Source: RI-153 sp963752935
Lineage (GTDB): Bacteria; Chloroflexota; Anaerolineae; Caldilineales; Caldilineaceae
Assembly (NCBI GenBank): GCA_963752935.1
Contig: CAVWAL010000008.1
Location: 1 to 64,000 of the forward strand
Reading direction: 5' to 3'
DNA length: 64,000 nucleotides
Under the pieces are notes generated by a model that was not told where the DNA came from, searched no databases, and saw nothing but the letters and a program-made list of their open reading frames with translations. The position numbers were made by a program, and so were the translations under genes. Within the stretch, counting starts at the first letter, position 1. Each line of letters starts with the position of its first letter. Positions 16,764 to 26,195 of the stretch are shown one piece after another.

Positions 16764-17393
16764 ATGGACTTTGATCAACCCGCATTGATCGCCAGCGATC
16801 TGGAAGGCGTTCTGGTGCCGGAAATCTGGATCGCCGTCGCCGAGAAGACGGGGATCGAACAGTTACGCTTGACCACCCGCGAGGTGTCGGATTACGACGC
16901 GCTGATGCAGATGCGCATTGGTGTCCTTCGCGAGAACAACCTGCGCATGGCCGACATTGAGGCAGTTATCGCCACGCTTACCCCCCTGCCCGGCGCTCCC
17001 GACTTTGTGTCGTGGATTCGTCGGCAGGCACAGTTCATCATCATATCGGACACATTCTATGAGTTTGCGGCGCCCTTGATGGCTCAAATGGATCTACCCA
17101 CCATCTTCTGCCACTCGTTACGTATCGACGCCGACGGCTTCATCTCAGGCTACCGCATGCGGCTGGACACGCCCAAACGGCGCACGATCATGGCCATGAT
17201 CGACATCGGTTTTCGCACTCTGGCCATGGGCGATTCCTACAACGATATCGCTATGCTCGAAAAGGCCGACGTGGGCCTGCTCTTCGCCCCGCCGGACAAC
17301 GTCGTGGCCGACCATCCAAGTTTCCCTATTGCCCGCACCTACGACGAAGCACGCAACTTTATCAGTCACAACTTTCTCGATCGATCTTCGTGA
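16764..17393 (+). CDS. thrH: ThrH-like phosphoserine phosphatase / homoserine phosphotransferase
   Basis: HAD-superfamily phosphatase, 209 residues, with close similarity over its whole length to the bifunctional ThrH of Pseudomonas (recalled: LEGVLVPEIWIAFAEKTGI and SDTFYEF). Here the equivalents are DLEGVLVPEIWIAVAEKTGI with nucleophile D12, IISDTFYEFAAPLM, TPKRRTIM with the conserved lysine, and AMGDSYNDIAML for metal binding. ThrH removes phosphate from phosphoserine and can pass it to homoserine, so the gene belongs to serine/threonine synthesis. Start ATG at 16764 with GAGGAG before it. A hairpin terminator follows. The preceding phosphatase gene may share the transcript. Confidence 0.88.
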   Translation: MDFDQPALIASDLEGVLVPEIWIAVAEKTGIEQLRLTTREVSDYDALMQMRIGVLRENNLRMADIEAVIATLTPLPGAPDFVSWIRRQAQFIIISDTFYEFAAPLMAQMDLPTIFCHSLRIDADGFISGYRMRLDTPKRRTIMAMIDIGFRTLAMGDSYNDIAMLEKADVGLLFAPPDNVVADHPSFPIARTYDEARNFISHNFLDRSS

Positions 17394-17421
17394 CGCACCT
17401 TTGAAACAGAGATATTTGGAA

Positions 17422-17464
17422 AACACCGGCCCACCGCATCTTCACTTCGGTAAGGGCCGGTGTT
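17422..17464 (+). terminator. intrinsic terminator after thrH
   Basis: AACACCGGCC (17422-17431) pairs with GGCCGGTGTT (17455-17464), followed by GTTT. Good stem, short T tail. Confidence 0.6.
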
Positions 17465-17575
17465 GTTTGGCGTAAATTGTGGCGCTCCTCTCTTGAAAAA
17501 CAACTTTCAGGTGTGTTACCGTATACCGGCTGCATCCTTCCCCAATTCGGCACCGGAAAGAGAGATGTACCTGAT

Positions 17576-18091
17576 TTGACTACGAATGCAGATGGGAAAA
17601 TCGATAGCACCAGCCCGCCTTCGGCGTGGACCAGGTTTCTGATCACCAGTGGCTATATTTTGGCGGTCTCGTATCCGCTGTTGGCACTTTCCACCGGCGT
17701 ACGCGCGCTCTATCAACTTTTTCTCAAAGAAGGCGTCACCAATCAACTGGCGCCGGCAATGAGCGGCGTGGCTGCGCTTTGTTATTTGACCGCAACCGTG
17801 GGCTTCGCCTATCGCAAACGCTGGGCATGGCGGCTGTCGGTTGGCGTCCTCGCCTTTGAGACGGCGATGACTCTGATCGTCGGTACACTCAGTTTTATCA
17901 TCCCGGACGTGATCGGTGACACAGCCTGGCGTCACTTTGGCGCCGACTATGGCTACTTTCCCTTATTTCAGCCGCTGCTGGGGCTAGCCTGGCTTTTCTG
18001 GCCGCAAACTCTACGCACGTATGGCATCATGAAAGGCGACAGAGAATCCCCCGATCCTGGTGTGGCGGAGTCGAATCGTGTCGCGCAATAG
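17576..18091 (+). CDS. small integral membrane protein of unknown function
   Basis: About 171 residues with four predicted membrane spans (FLITSGYILAVSYPLLAL, SGVAALCYLTATVGFAY, LSVGVLAFETAMTLIVGT, YFPLFQPLLGLAWLFW). The frame is open from 17477, but that upstream part overlaps the thrH terminator. I prefer the TTG at 17576 because GGAAAGAGAG stands about ten bases before it. No family recognised. Its end overlaps the start of the ABC permease gene by about 30 bases, which suggests co-expression and perhaps an accessory role in that transporter; this is inference. Confidence 0.6.
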   Translation: MTTNADGKIDSTSPPSAWTRFLITSGYILAVSYPLLALSTGVRALYQLFLKEGVTNQLAPAMSGVAALCYLTATVGFAYRKRWAWRLSVGVLAFETAMTLIVGTLSFIIPDVIGDTAWRHFGADYGYFPLFQPLLGLAWLFWPQTLRTYGIMKGDRESPDPGVAESNRVAQ

Positions 18092-19781
18092 GGTGCTTCC
18101 TGACCGGCTCAAGCAGCCGGATCCCGTAGATGATCGTGGGCTGGAGCGGACCGATGTGGGGTTTCAGCGGCCCGCACCCGTCTCGTCCGTCTGGTGGAAG
18201 CGCTGGATCGGGGTCGATCGTCACCGTCATCGCTCGCGCTCACTTACGTTGATCGCCACGATCATCGGGCTGGCCATGCTCTTGCCATTGGCCTACCTGA
18301 TCTTTCGCGCCAGTACGGTCGGCCTCGAACCGGCCTTGGAACTATTGCTCCGACCGCGTACGGTGCAGATCATCTTGAACAGCGTTTGGTTGACCCTTTC
18401 GGTCACAGCGGCCTCGTTCATGCTTGCCCTGCCGCTGGCCTGGTTGACGGTGCGCACCGATCTACCAGGCCGCCGCGTGTGGACTATCCTGTCGGCGATG
18501 CCGTTGGTGATCCCCAGCTATGTTGGCGGCTTTGCGCTCATCGCCACCCTGGGGCCGAAGGGAATGCTTCAAGAGCTGCTTGCGCCTTTGGGCGTGGAGC
18601 GGCTGCCCTCAATCTATGGATTTCCCGGCGCACTCTACGCATTGACGCTTTTCACCTATCCGTATCTTTTCTTGAGTATCCGCGCCGGTTTGCACAACCT
18701 GGATCCGGCCATCGAAGAGGCGGCGCGATCGCTGGGCTACAATAGTTGGCAGACCTTCTTGCGGGTCACTCTGCCCGATCTACGCCCAGCGATCACGGCA
18801 GGCGCTCTGCTGGTGGCGCTCTACACGTTGAGCGATTTCGGAGCGGTCTCGCTACTTCGTTTCAATAGCTTTACGCGGGCAATCTATGTCCAATACCTCA
18901 GCAGCTTTGACCGTAGCCTTGCCTCGCTGTTGGCATTGATCCTCGTCTTGTTGACGGTGCTACTTCTGATCGCCGAACGTCGATCACACGGGCGCGTTCG
19001 CTACTATAGAAGCAGCGCTGGCGTGTCGCGGCGAGGAAGTACCGCGAAGTTAGGCCGCTATCGCTGGATCGCCCTTTTCTTCTGCGCAGCCGTAGTTGGC
19101 TCAGCCCTGGTTGCGCCCACCGCTGTCGTCGTTTATTGGCTGGTACGCGGCTTGATTGCCGGTGAGTCTCTGTTGCCAGTATGGACGGCGGTGATCAACA
19201 GTGTCCAGGCCGGTGTACTGGCGGCGGTGGCAGCCGTCGTGCTGGCGCTACCGGTTGCTTTTTACTACGTGCGGCACGCCGGTCGCTTCAGCAATCTGGT
19301 CTACCAAAGTGCCTATCTGGGATATGGGTTACCCGGGATTGTGATCGCGCTGAGCCTGGTTTTTTTTGGGGCAAACTATGCCTCTGCCCTCTATCAGACG
19401 CTGACCATGTTGATCTTTGCTTACGTCGTCCGCTTTATGCCGCAGGCGCTTGGTAACTTGCAGACAAGCCTCGTACAGATCAATCCGCGGCTCGAAGAGG
19501 CGGGGCGCAGCCTGGGGCTGGGCCGGCGCGCCGTTTTCTTCCGCGTCACCCTGCCGCTGTTGCGTCCAGGCGTGCAGGCCGGCGCGGCCCTGGTCTTTTT
19601 GACGACGATCAAGGAGCTGCCTGCAACGCTGCTGCTTGGCCCAACCGGGTTCACGACGTTAGCGACACAGATCTGGTCGGCAACCTCTGAGGCCTTTTTC
19701 GCCCGCGCTGCTGCGCCCGCGCTCCTGCTGTTGATTGTCTCGGCGATGAGCATTCTGTTAATTTTGAGCCAGGAAGAGTAA
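18060..19781 (+). CDS. Fe3+-type ABC transporter permease, two-domain
   Basis: 573 residues, two fused permease domains as in FbpB/SfuB/ThiP-type importers for iron or related ligands. About twelve membrane spans; the two ATPase-contact loops are EEAARSLGYNSWQTFLRVTL and EEAGRSLGLGRRAVFFRVTL, roughly 270 residues apart. The first membrane helix is LIATIIGLAMLLPLAYLIF. The GTG at 18060 gives the longest version and overlaps the preceding gene; GTG codons further in are possible starts because no strong ribosome site separates them. The ATPase follows with a one-base overlap (TAATG). A periplasmic binding protein, needed for import, is not in the window. Substrate is inferred only from family. 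Confidence 0.88.
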   Translation: MWRSRIVSRNRVLPDRLKQPDPVDDRGLERTDVGFQRPAPVSSVWWKRWIGVDRHRHRSRSLTLIATIIGLAMLLPLAYLIFRASTVGLEPALELLLRPRTVQIILNSVWLTLSVTAASFMLALPLAWLTVRTDLPGRRVWTILSAMPLVIPSYVGGFALIATLGPKGMLQELLAPLGVERLPSIYGFPGALYALTLFTYPYLFLSIRAGLHNLDPAIEEAARSLGYNSWQTFLRVTLPDLRPAITAGALLVALYTLSDFGAVSLLRFNSFTRAIYVQYLSSFDRSLASLLALILVLLTVLLLIAERRSHGRVRYYRSSAGVSRRGSTAKLGRYRWIALFFCAAVVGSALVAPTAVVVYWLVRGLIAGESLLPVWTAVINSVQAGVLAAVAAVVLALPVAFYYVRHAGRFSNLVYQSAYLGYGLPGIVIALSLVFFGANYASALYQTLTMLIFAYVVRFMPQALGNLQTSLVQINPRLEEAGRSLGLGRRAVFFRVTLPLLRPGVQAGAALVFLTTIKELPATLLLGPTGFTTLATQIWSATSEAFFARAAAPALLLLIVSAMSILLILSQEE

Positions 19782-20839
19782 TGAAAAACAGCATGACCGA
19801 AAGCCCAGGGGGGATGTCCTTACAGGGCGTGACGAAATATTTCGGTGAAGTCGGCGCAGCCAACGGCGTCAATCTGGATGTGCGCCAGGGCCAGTTGGTG
19901 GCATTGCTTGGCCCAAGTGGCTGTGGCAAAACGACTACGTTGCGCCTGATTGCAGGGTTCGAGAGCGTGGACGGCGGGACTATCGAAATCGCCGGACAAC
20001 GTGTGGCGGCCCCCGATCTGCACGTTCCGCCCGAAAGACGCCGCGTGGGCATGGTCTTTCAAGAATATGCCCTCTTCCCCCACCTGAACGTCATGGAGAA
20101 TGTTCGTTTTGGGCTGCGCACCAAGGATGCGGCTGACCGCGAGATGCGGATCGGAGACGTCCTCGATCTGGTGGGATTGATTGGCCTGGAGAAGCGCATG
20201 CCATACGAATTGAGCGGCGGACAGCAGCAACGGGTGGCGCTGGCGCGGGCGTTAGCCCCCGAGCCGGCTTTGATTCTCCTCGATGAACCGTTCAGTAATC
20301 TCGATGCCGGGTTGCGCGTGCGTGTGCGCGCCGAGGTGCAGGCGATTCTGCGTCAGGCCGGCGCCACTGCGGTCTTCGTCACCCACGACCAAGAAGAAGC
20401 ACTGAGCCTGGTCGATCAGGTGGCGGTGATGCTGAATGGCAAAGTGCAGCAATTTGCTACGCCACAGGAACTCTACTGGCAGCCCGCCAACCGCAAGGTA
20501 GCCGAATTCATCGGTGATGCCAACTTTGTCCCCGGTCAGGGCACCGGTCGGCAGATCGAGTGTGAGTTCGGTACCCTCGAAGCGCAGTTCCCTGTGCAAG
20601 GAGCGGTGGACGTGCTGATCCGCCCCGAAAGTATTGCTATTAGCCCAGCGCCGCCCTCGGGAAACGCCCATCGGGTACGCAACCAACTCTTCTTTGGCCA
20701 CGATCAGTTGGTCACTGTGCAGATGGCAAACGGACGTTTGCTCAACGTTCGTCTGGGGCCGACATACCAGTTTGCAGTGGGGCAACCGGTATCCGTAGAG
20801 GTGCGCGGGCTGGTGATGGCCTATCCTCGGCAGAATTAA
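19781..20839 (+). CDS. Fe3+/polyamine-type ABC transporter ATP-binding protein
   Basis: 352 residues; powers the permease encoded immediately upstream. Walker A is GPSGCGKTT at 44-52, the Q-loop VFQEYALFPHLNV near 92-104, signature LSGGQQQR at 144-151, Walker B ILLDEP at 165-170 and the H-loop VFVTHDQEEALSL. The remaining C-terminal ~110 residues form a TOBE-type regulatory domain (VDVLIRPESIAISP, NQLFFGHDQLVTVQM). The start ATG shares one base with the stop of the permease gene, so translational coupling is expected. Closest in style to FbpC/PotA; iron is the default guess from the two-domain permease. Confidence 0.92.
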   Translation: MKNSMTESPGGMSLQGVTKYFGEVGAANGVNLDVRQGQLVALLGPSGCGKTTTLRLIAGFESVDGGTIEIAGQRVAAPDLHVPPERRRVGMVFQEYALFPHLNVMENVRFGLRTKDAADREMRIGDVLDLVGLIGLEKRMPYELSGGQQQRVALARALAPEPALILLDEPFSNLDAGLRVRVRAEVQAILRQAGATAVFVTHDQEEALSLVDQVAVMLNGKVQQFATPQELYWQPANRKVAEFIGDANFVPGQGTGRQIECEFGTLEAQFPVQGAVDVLIRPESIAISPAPPSGNAHRVRNQLFFGHDQLVTVQMANGRLLNVRLGPTYQFAVGQPVSVEVRGLVMAYPRQN

Positions 20840-20938
20840 CCAAAATACGCCTACCTGTAGACTGCTCTACAGACGGGCACGGCGATTTGCACTAATCTGA
20901 CGGCAAAACAGTCCGTCACTCGTTGAAAAGAGACTAAT

Positions 20939-22525
20939 ATGACATTCGATTCGGTGGTTGCAGACGAACAGTCAAACGAGCAGGCCGCAGTTCGCTCTTC
21001 TGTTTCTGCGCTCATGGTAATCTTCGGCGCTTCTGGCGATCTGGCCAAGCGAAAGTTGCTGCCTGCGCTTTACAGCCTTTTTCACAAGGGGTTCCTGCCT
21101 AAAGGATTTACCGTGTTGGGCTACGCGCGATCAGACTACGATGACGAATCGTTCCGCGCCCGCGCTCGCGAAGGAATCGAGACCTATGGGGATGTTGAAG
21201 TAACCGACAAAGAGTGGCAAGAGTTTTCGCAGGGACTCTTCTATCTGGCGGGCGGCTACGACGATCTCGAAGATTTCAAGCGGTTGAGCCAGCGGATCGC
21301 TGAGATCGATGAAGCGCGTAACACAGACAACAACCGCCTCTTTTACCTGGCAACCCCACCGGCTGTCTATGAATCGGTTGCCACCCAATTGGGCAACGTG
21401 AATCTGGTTAGCCCCGTCCACGATCATTCTTGGACGCGACTAGTCGTAGAAAAGCCGTTCGGTCACGATCTGGACAGCGCCCACAGACTCAACGAACACC
21501 TGCTCGGTATCTTCGACGAGGAACAGATCTATCGCATCGATCACTACCTGGGCAAAGAGACGGTGCAGAATATTCTCTTTTTCCGCTTCGCCAACGGGAT
21601 TTTTGAGCCGATTTGGAATCGCAACTATGTGGACAATGTCCAGATCACGGTCGCCGAAACCATCGGCGTCGAGGAGCGCGGCGGTTACTATGACAAGTCT
21701 GGCGCGCTGCGCGACATGGCCCAAAACCACATGATGCAATTGGTTTCGCTGGTGGCTATGGAGCCGCCGGTCGCCTTCGATGCCAAAGCCGTGCGCGATC
21801 AGAAGGTAAATCTACTGCGCAGCATCCGTCCACTCAATCCAGAAGAAGTGCCAGAGTACACGGTGCGCGCTCAATACCGTGCATCAAACGGCCGCGACGG
21901 TGAACTCGTCAATTACTGGGACGAAGACGGCGTCGACGCAAGTTCAACCACAGAAACCTACGTGGCCTGGAAACTTGAAATCGACAACTGGCGCTGGAAC
22001 GGTGTTCCCTTCTACTTACGAACGGGCAAGGCCATGGGGCAAAAGGTATCGGAGATTATGATCACTTTCCGCCGCGTGCCCCATCTCGTCTTTCAAGCGG
22101 TGGATGGTCCAGACCATGTCAACCGCAATATCCTCTCGATCCGCATCCAACCGGACGAAGGCATTAACCTAAAGATCAATGCGAAACAGCCGGGACCGGC
22201 GGTGAGGATGCAATCAGTGAACATGGAATTTAACTATGACGCCAGCTTTGGCGGTGATCCACCCGATGCCTACCAGCGCCTGATCCTTGACGTCATTTTG
22301 GGGGATAGCACACTGTTCACACGCCGTGACGAAGTGGAGATCGCCTGGGATCGCGTAACCAGAGTGCAGGAAGGCTGGCGCTTGCAGGAAGCGCAGGAAA
22401 TCGAAGAGAATGGGCGTCCGCTACGGCTGCCCACGTATGCTGTGGGTACATGGGGGCCAAAAGAAGCGGACAGCCTTCTCGAACAGGATGGGCAGGCGTG
22501 GCGACAGCCTGAGGGCCGTAAGTAA
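20939..22525 (+). CDS. zwf: glucose-6-phosphate 1-dehydrogenase
   Basis: First enzyme of the oxidative pentose phosphate pathway: oxidises glucose-6-phosphate to 6-phosphogluconolactone and yields reduced nicotinamide cofactor. 528 residues, a little longer than usual because of a ~25-residue N-terminal tail. Nucleotide-binding motif FGASGDLAKRKLLPALY; substrate motifs VVEKPFGHDL near 171 and RIDHYLGKETVQN near 199-211 with the active-site histidine; second conserved histidine in DMAQNHMMQLVSLVAMEPP. Start ATG at 20939 with GAAAAGAGA before it. pgl follows by 38 bases and glgP is next, so one operon routing glycogen-derived glucose phosphate into NADPH production is likely. Confidence 0.96.
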   Translation: MTFDSVVADEQSNEQAAVRSSVSALMVIFGASGDLAKRKLLPALYSLFHKGFLPKGFTVLGYARSDYDDESFRARAREGIETYGDVEVTDKEWQEFSQGLFYLAGGYDDLEDFKRLSQRIAEIDEARNTDNNRLFYLATPPAVYESVATQLGNVNLVSPVHDHSWTRLVVEKPFGHDLDSAHRLNEHLLGIFDEEQIYRIDHYLGKETVQNILFFRFANGIFEPIWNRNYVDNVQITVAETIGVEERGGYYDKSGALRDMAQNHMMQLVSLVAMEPPVAFDAKAVRDQKVNLLRSIRPLNPEEVPEYTVRAQYRASNGRDGELVNYWDEDGVDASSTTETYVAWKLEIDNWRWNGVPFYLRTGKAMGQKVSEIMITFRRVPHLVFQAVDGPDHVNRNILSIRIQPDEGINLKINAKQPGPAVRMQSVNMEFNYDASFGGDPPDAYQRLILDVILGDSTLFTRRDEVEIAWDRVTRVQEGWRLQEAQEIEENGRPLRLPTYAVGTWGPKEADSLLEQDGQAWRQPEGRK

Positions 22526-22563
22526 CTGCCCGCCGATGCAGCTTTAGAGAAATCAGGGAAACG

Positions 22564-23367
22564 ATGCCTACCGAGCCTCTGCAGGCCCAGCAGCCCGAAT
22601 CCGCCGGAGCCAATCGCTCTCGACGTCTGGAAGTCGTGCCCAGTGAAGCCGACCTGGTGCGAATCGCCACCGAGCTGGTGAATGCGGCCGCGCTCATTTC
22701 AATTTCAAAGCGCAACGCATTTCGCATCGCCCTTGCCGGGGGCTCTACGCCGCGTCCGCTTTATGAACACCTGGCGGTGGATCGGGACATTGATTGGCGC
22801 AAGTGGCACCTCTTTTGGGGAGACGAACGCGCCACCCTGCCGACATCACCGGACAGCAATTACGCCATGGTGCGCGCAAGCCTGCTCGATCACCTTGAAA
22901 CACCACCCGGGCTGATCGTCCGTATCCCCGCTGAACTGGAACCGGAAGAAGCCGCGCTGCGCTACGAACGCAGCGTGCGCGAACTGGTGCCTTCATTCGT
23001 GACGGAACAAACTACCTTTGTGCCCCGCTTCGACATGATCGTGTTGGGCATGGGGGAAGATGGACATACCGCCAGCCTCTTCCCGCACACGCCGGCACTG
23101 GACGAAACGGAACGCCTTGTCGTCGCCAATCCAGTCCCTCAACTTGACACAACACGCATTACCTTCACCTACCCCCTGCTCAACGCGGCCCGGCGTATCC
23201 TTGTGCTCGTCAGTGGAGAAAAGAAGGCTGCCACCCTACGCGATGTTATCAGCGGCGCCTACGATCCGGCGCGTTTGCCGATCCAGGCGTTGGCCCCAGT
23301 GGACGGACAGATCTTCTGGCTGGTGGATCAAGCTGCGTTTTCTCTGATTGAAGCAGAGATGCGTTGA
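22564..23367 (+). CDS. pgl: 6-phosphogluconolactonase
   Basis: Hydrolyses 6-phosphogluconolactone made by the upstream zwf product. 267 residues with about 30 extra N-terminal residues. The DevB/SOL family blocks are present: RIALAGGSTPRPLYEHL, WHLFWGDERATLPTSPDSNY and MIVLGMGEDGHTASLFPHT with the catalytic GEDGH, then ITFTYPLLNAARRILVLVSG. Start ATG at 22564 with CAGGGAA before it. Lies 38 bases behind zwf, same strand, as expected for a shared transcript. Confidence 0.95.
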   Translation: MPTEPLQAQQPESAGANRSRRLEVVPSEADLVRIATELVNAAALISISKRNAFRIALAGGSTPRPLYEHLAVDRDIDWRKWHLFWGDERATLPTSPDSNYAMVRASLLDHLETPPGLIVRIPAELEPEEAALRYERSVRELVPSFVTEQTTFVPRFDMIVLGMGEDGHTASLFPHTPALDETERLVVANPVPQLDTTRITFTYPLLNAARRILVLVSGEKKAATLRDVISGAYDPARLPIQALAPVDGQIFWLVDQAAFSLIEAEMR

Positions 23368-23526
23368 CTGGACCTATTCTCAACTTGTCGAGTAAAATGA
23401 AGACATATTGCACCGCCTTTTATTGCAACCGGTTGCATCGCGTCTCACAACTTTCCAACATCACAGTATCCCCGGTTCCTTCCCGTAACTGGCGTCGTAC
23501 TGAACTGAAACTTAAGGAGTAGCTGC

Positions 23527-26079
23527 ATGAAATCTCTGGGCAAAATTTCCGTCTTCCCCAAACTGCCTGAGTCGATTGCCCGATTGCAAGATTTGGCGAA
23601 TAACCTGTGGTGGATCTGGAATCCCGAGGCTCAAGAGCTGTTTTCTTCGCTTGATCCCCTGCTTTGGAAGGCAGTCAACCAGAATCCGGTCAAGTTCCTA
23701 CGCAGCGCCAAGCAACACCAACTCAATGACGCTTCCGTCAGTGACGGCTATCTCACCCTCTACCGTCGTGTTCTGGCCCGCTTCGACGCCTACATGGACC
23801 CGTCGGCGGAGACCTGGTTCGACAGTCAGCACGGGGACAAACGCAGTCTCACCATCGCCTATTTCAGCGCAGAGTTTGGCCTGCACGAAGCGCTGCCTAT
23901 TTACAGTGGTGGCCTTGGCATACTAAGTGGTGATCACTGCAAAGAGGCCAGCGATCTTGGGTTGCCCTTCGTCGGTGTTGGGTTTCTCTATCCTCAGGGA
24001 TACTTTACGCAGCGCATCTCAGATGCAGGCGAGCAGGAAGCGATCTACGAGAAGATCGATTTCTCTGAAGTGCCGGCCCAGCCTGCCCTCGATGCCCACG
24101 GCAGCCCATTGATGATCCACGTAGATCTGCCGGGGCGCACCGTCTACGCCAAAATCTGGCGGATCCAGGTGGGGCGCATTCCCCTTTATTTGATGGATAC
24201 CGACGTCGATCGCAACGCCCCCCAGGATCGCGAGCTCAGCGCACGACTCTATGGTGGTGATCACGAAATGCGCATCAGCCAGGAGTTTGTCCTGGGGATT
24301 GGGGGAGTGCGTGCTCTGCGCGCCCTGGGCTATGCCCCCACCGTCTGGCATATGAACGAAGGACATAGCGCTTTCCTCAATCTGGAGCGTGCCCGCGAGA
24401 TGGTGCAACAGCAGGGCCTTACCTTCGATGAGGCGGTCGAAGCCGTGCGCGCAGGCAGCGTGTTCACGACCCATACCCCCGTGGCGGCGGGACACGATGC
24501 CTTCAACTTTGAACTTGTCGAGAAGTTCTTCTGGCAGTATTGGGGCCAGTTGGGTATTGACCGCCAACGCTTCCTCGACCTGGCCAGCCACGATCAAGAG
24601 TGGGGTACCCAGTTCAGCATGACAGTGCTCGCCTTTCACCTGAGCGCGTATCACAACGGCGTCAGTGAACTCCACGGTCACGTGTCGCGCCGAATGTGGA
24701 CGGAACTCTGGCCAGGTACACCGGTGGAACAGGTGCCAATTGGGCACATCACCAACGGCGTGCATACCGGCACCTGGCTTGTGCCTGAACTGCGTGCGCT
24801 CTATAGCCGCTATTTGGAGTCCGATTGGCTCGAACATGTAGACGATCCGAAGACCTGGCAGAAGCTCGATGCCATTCCCGACCAGGAACTATGGGCTGTC
24901 CACCTTGAGCGCAAACGCAAGATGATCGATTTCGTGCGCGATCGAGTGCAGCAGCAGTATCTTCGTCATGGAGAAGGGCCGCGACGGATTGCAGCCGCTG
25001 CCCAGATACTCGATCCCAACGCCTTAACGCTGGGTTTTGCCCGTCGCTTTGCGACTTACAAGCGCGCTACGTTGATCTTCCGCGATCTCGAGCGGCTCAA
25101 AAAGATTCTCAACGATCCCAAACGTCCCGTGCAAATCGTCTTTTCGGGCAAGGCCCATCCACGCGACGAACCTGGCAAGGCGCTGATCCGCCGCATATAC
25201 GAGATTAGCCAGGATCCCGATTTCATCGGCAAGATAGTGTTTGTCGAAAATTACGACATGAACGTCGCTCGGCATCTGATCTCGGGCGTCGACATCTGGC
25301 TCAATAACCCGCGGCGACCGTACGAAGCCAGTGGCACCAGTGGGCAGAAGGCGGCGTTGAGCGGGGCGCCCAACTTCAGCGTCCTTGATGGTTGGTGGCG
25401 CGAGGCCTATGACGGCAACAATGGCTGGGCAATTGGCGAAGAGCGCGAATACAAAGATCAGGAAACCCAGGACGAAGCCGACGCATTGAGCCTATATTCC
25501 ACGCTCGAGGACGAAATCGTCCCGCTTTACTATGATACCGGCGCAGATGGGGTCTCGAATGGTTGGGTGGCGAAGATGAAAGCCTCCATTGAGACGTGTG
25601 CCCCGGCCTTCAGCATGAGGCGGATGGTCAAAGACTACACAGAGATCTACTATGTTCCGGCCATGCAGAGTGGGCAACTTTATCTGTCAGACGGGCATGC
25701 TGTGGCGCGCCAAATGGCAGAGTGGAAACGCCGCATCCGCCAGCATTGGTCGAGCGTCAATGTGCAGATCAAGAAGTCGGTCCCTGTGCAGGCGACAGTC
25801 GGCGAACCGGTGGAACTCATCGCCCAGGTCTGGCCGGGCACATTGAACGAAGGGGATATCACCGCCGAGATCGTAGTGGGCCATCAAAATGACCACAGCA
25901 TTGTCGAAGATCCCAAAACTATCCCCATGCAAAAGGGAACACATGTGGACGATGGAGTGGAATATGTCGGGGCTGTCACGGCGGAAGATAGCGGACAACT
26001 TACCGTAGGTGTCCGTGTGCGTCCCGCTCGCAAGGAGATGATCAACCCCTACGAGATGGGGTTGAATCGCTGGGCGTAA
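23527..26079 (+). CDS. glgP: alpha-glucan phosphorylase (short glycogen phosphorylase type)
   Basis: Releases glucose-1-phosphate from glycogen or maltodextrin. 850 residues, the family of alpha-glucan phosphorylases with an N-terminal DUF3417 segment (RLQDLANNLWWIWNPEAQEL). Conserved blocks: AYFSAEFGLHEALPIYSGGL, VWHMNEGHSAFLNLERA, GHITNGVHTGTW, LGFARRFATYKRATLI, and the cofactor region YEASGTSGQKAALSGAPNF with the pyridoxal-phosphate lysine at K608. The last ~110 residues form a beta-rich extension. Start ATG at 23527 has AAGGAG before it. It follows zwf-pgl on the same strand after 159 bases; a strong terminator closes the operon. Confidence 0.94.
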   Translation: MKSLGKISVFPKLPESIARLQDLANNLWWIWNPEAQELFSSLDPLLWKAVNQNPVKFLRSAKQHQLNDASVSDGYLTLYRRVLARFDAYMDPSAETWFDSQHGDKRSLTIAYFSAEFGLHEALPIYSGGLGILSGDHCKEASDLGLPFVGVGFLYPQGYFTQRISDAGEQEAIYEKIDFSEVPAQPALDAHGSPLMIHVDLPGRTVYAKIWRIQVGRIPLYLMDTDVDRNAPQDRELSARLYGGDHEMRISQEFVLGIGGVRALRALGYAPTVWHMNEGHSAFLNLERAREMVQQQGLTFDEAVEAVRAGSVFTTHTPVAAGHDAFNFELVEKFFWQYWGQLGIDRQRFLDLASHDQEWGTQFSMTVLAFHLSAYHNGVSELHGHVSRRMWTELWPGTPVEQVPIGHITNGVHTGTWLVPELRALYSRYLESDWLEHVDDPKTWQKLDAIPDQELWAVHLERKRKMIDFVRDRVQQQYLRHGEGPRRIAAAAQILDPNALTLGFARRFATYKRATLIFRDLERLKKILNDPKRPVQIVFSGKAHPRDEPGKALIRRIYEISQDPDFIGKIVFVENYDMNVARHLISGVDIWLNNPRRPYEASGTSGQKAALSGAPNFSVLDGWWREAYDGNNGWAIGEEREYKDQETQDEADALSLYSTLEDEIVPLYYDTGADGVSNGWVAKMKASIETCAPAFSMRRMVKDYTEIYYVPAMQSGQLYLSDGHAVARQMAEWKRRIRQHWSSVNVQIKKSVPVQATVGEPVELIAQVWPGTLNEGDITAEIVVGHQNDHSIVEDPKTIPMQKGTHVDDGVEYVGAVTAEDSGQLTVGVRVRPARKEMINPYEMGLNRWA

Positions 26080-26102
26080 ACCTCGCTGGTCGAGAAATGT
26101 GG

Positions 26103-26141
26103 AAAGAGCTTTGGGGCCATTTGACCTCAAAGCTCTTTTTT
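26103..26141 (+). terminator. intrinsic terminator after glgP
   Basis: AAAGAGCTTTGGGG pairs with CCTCAAAGCTCTTT across a short loop and runs into TTTTTT. A textbook rho-independent terminator. Confidence 0.85.
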
Positions 26142-26195
26142 GTCCAAATCTTCATCGCTATACGCACACCTACAGGCAAAAAACTGTACAAATTA

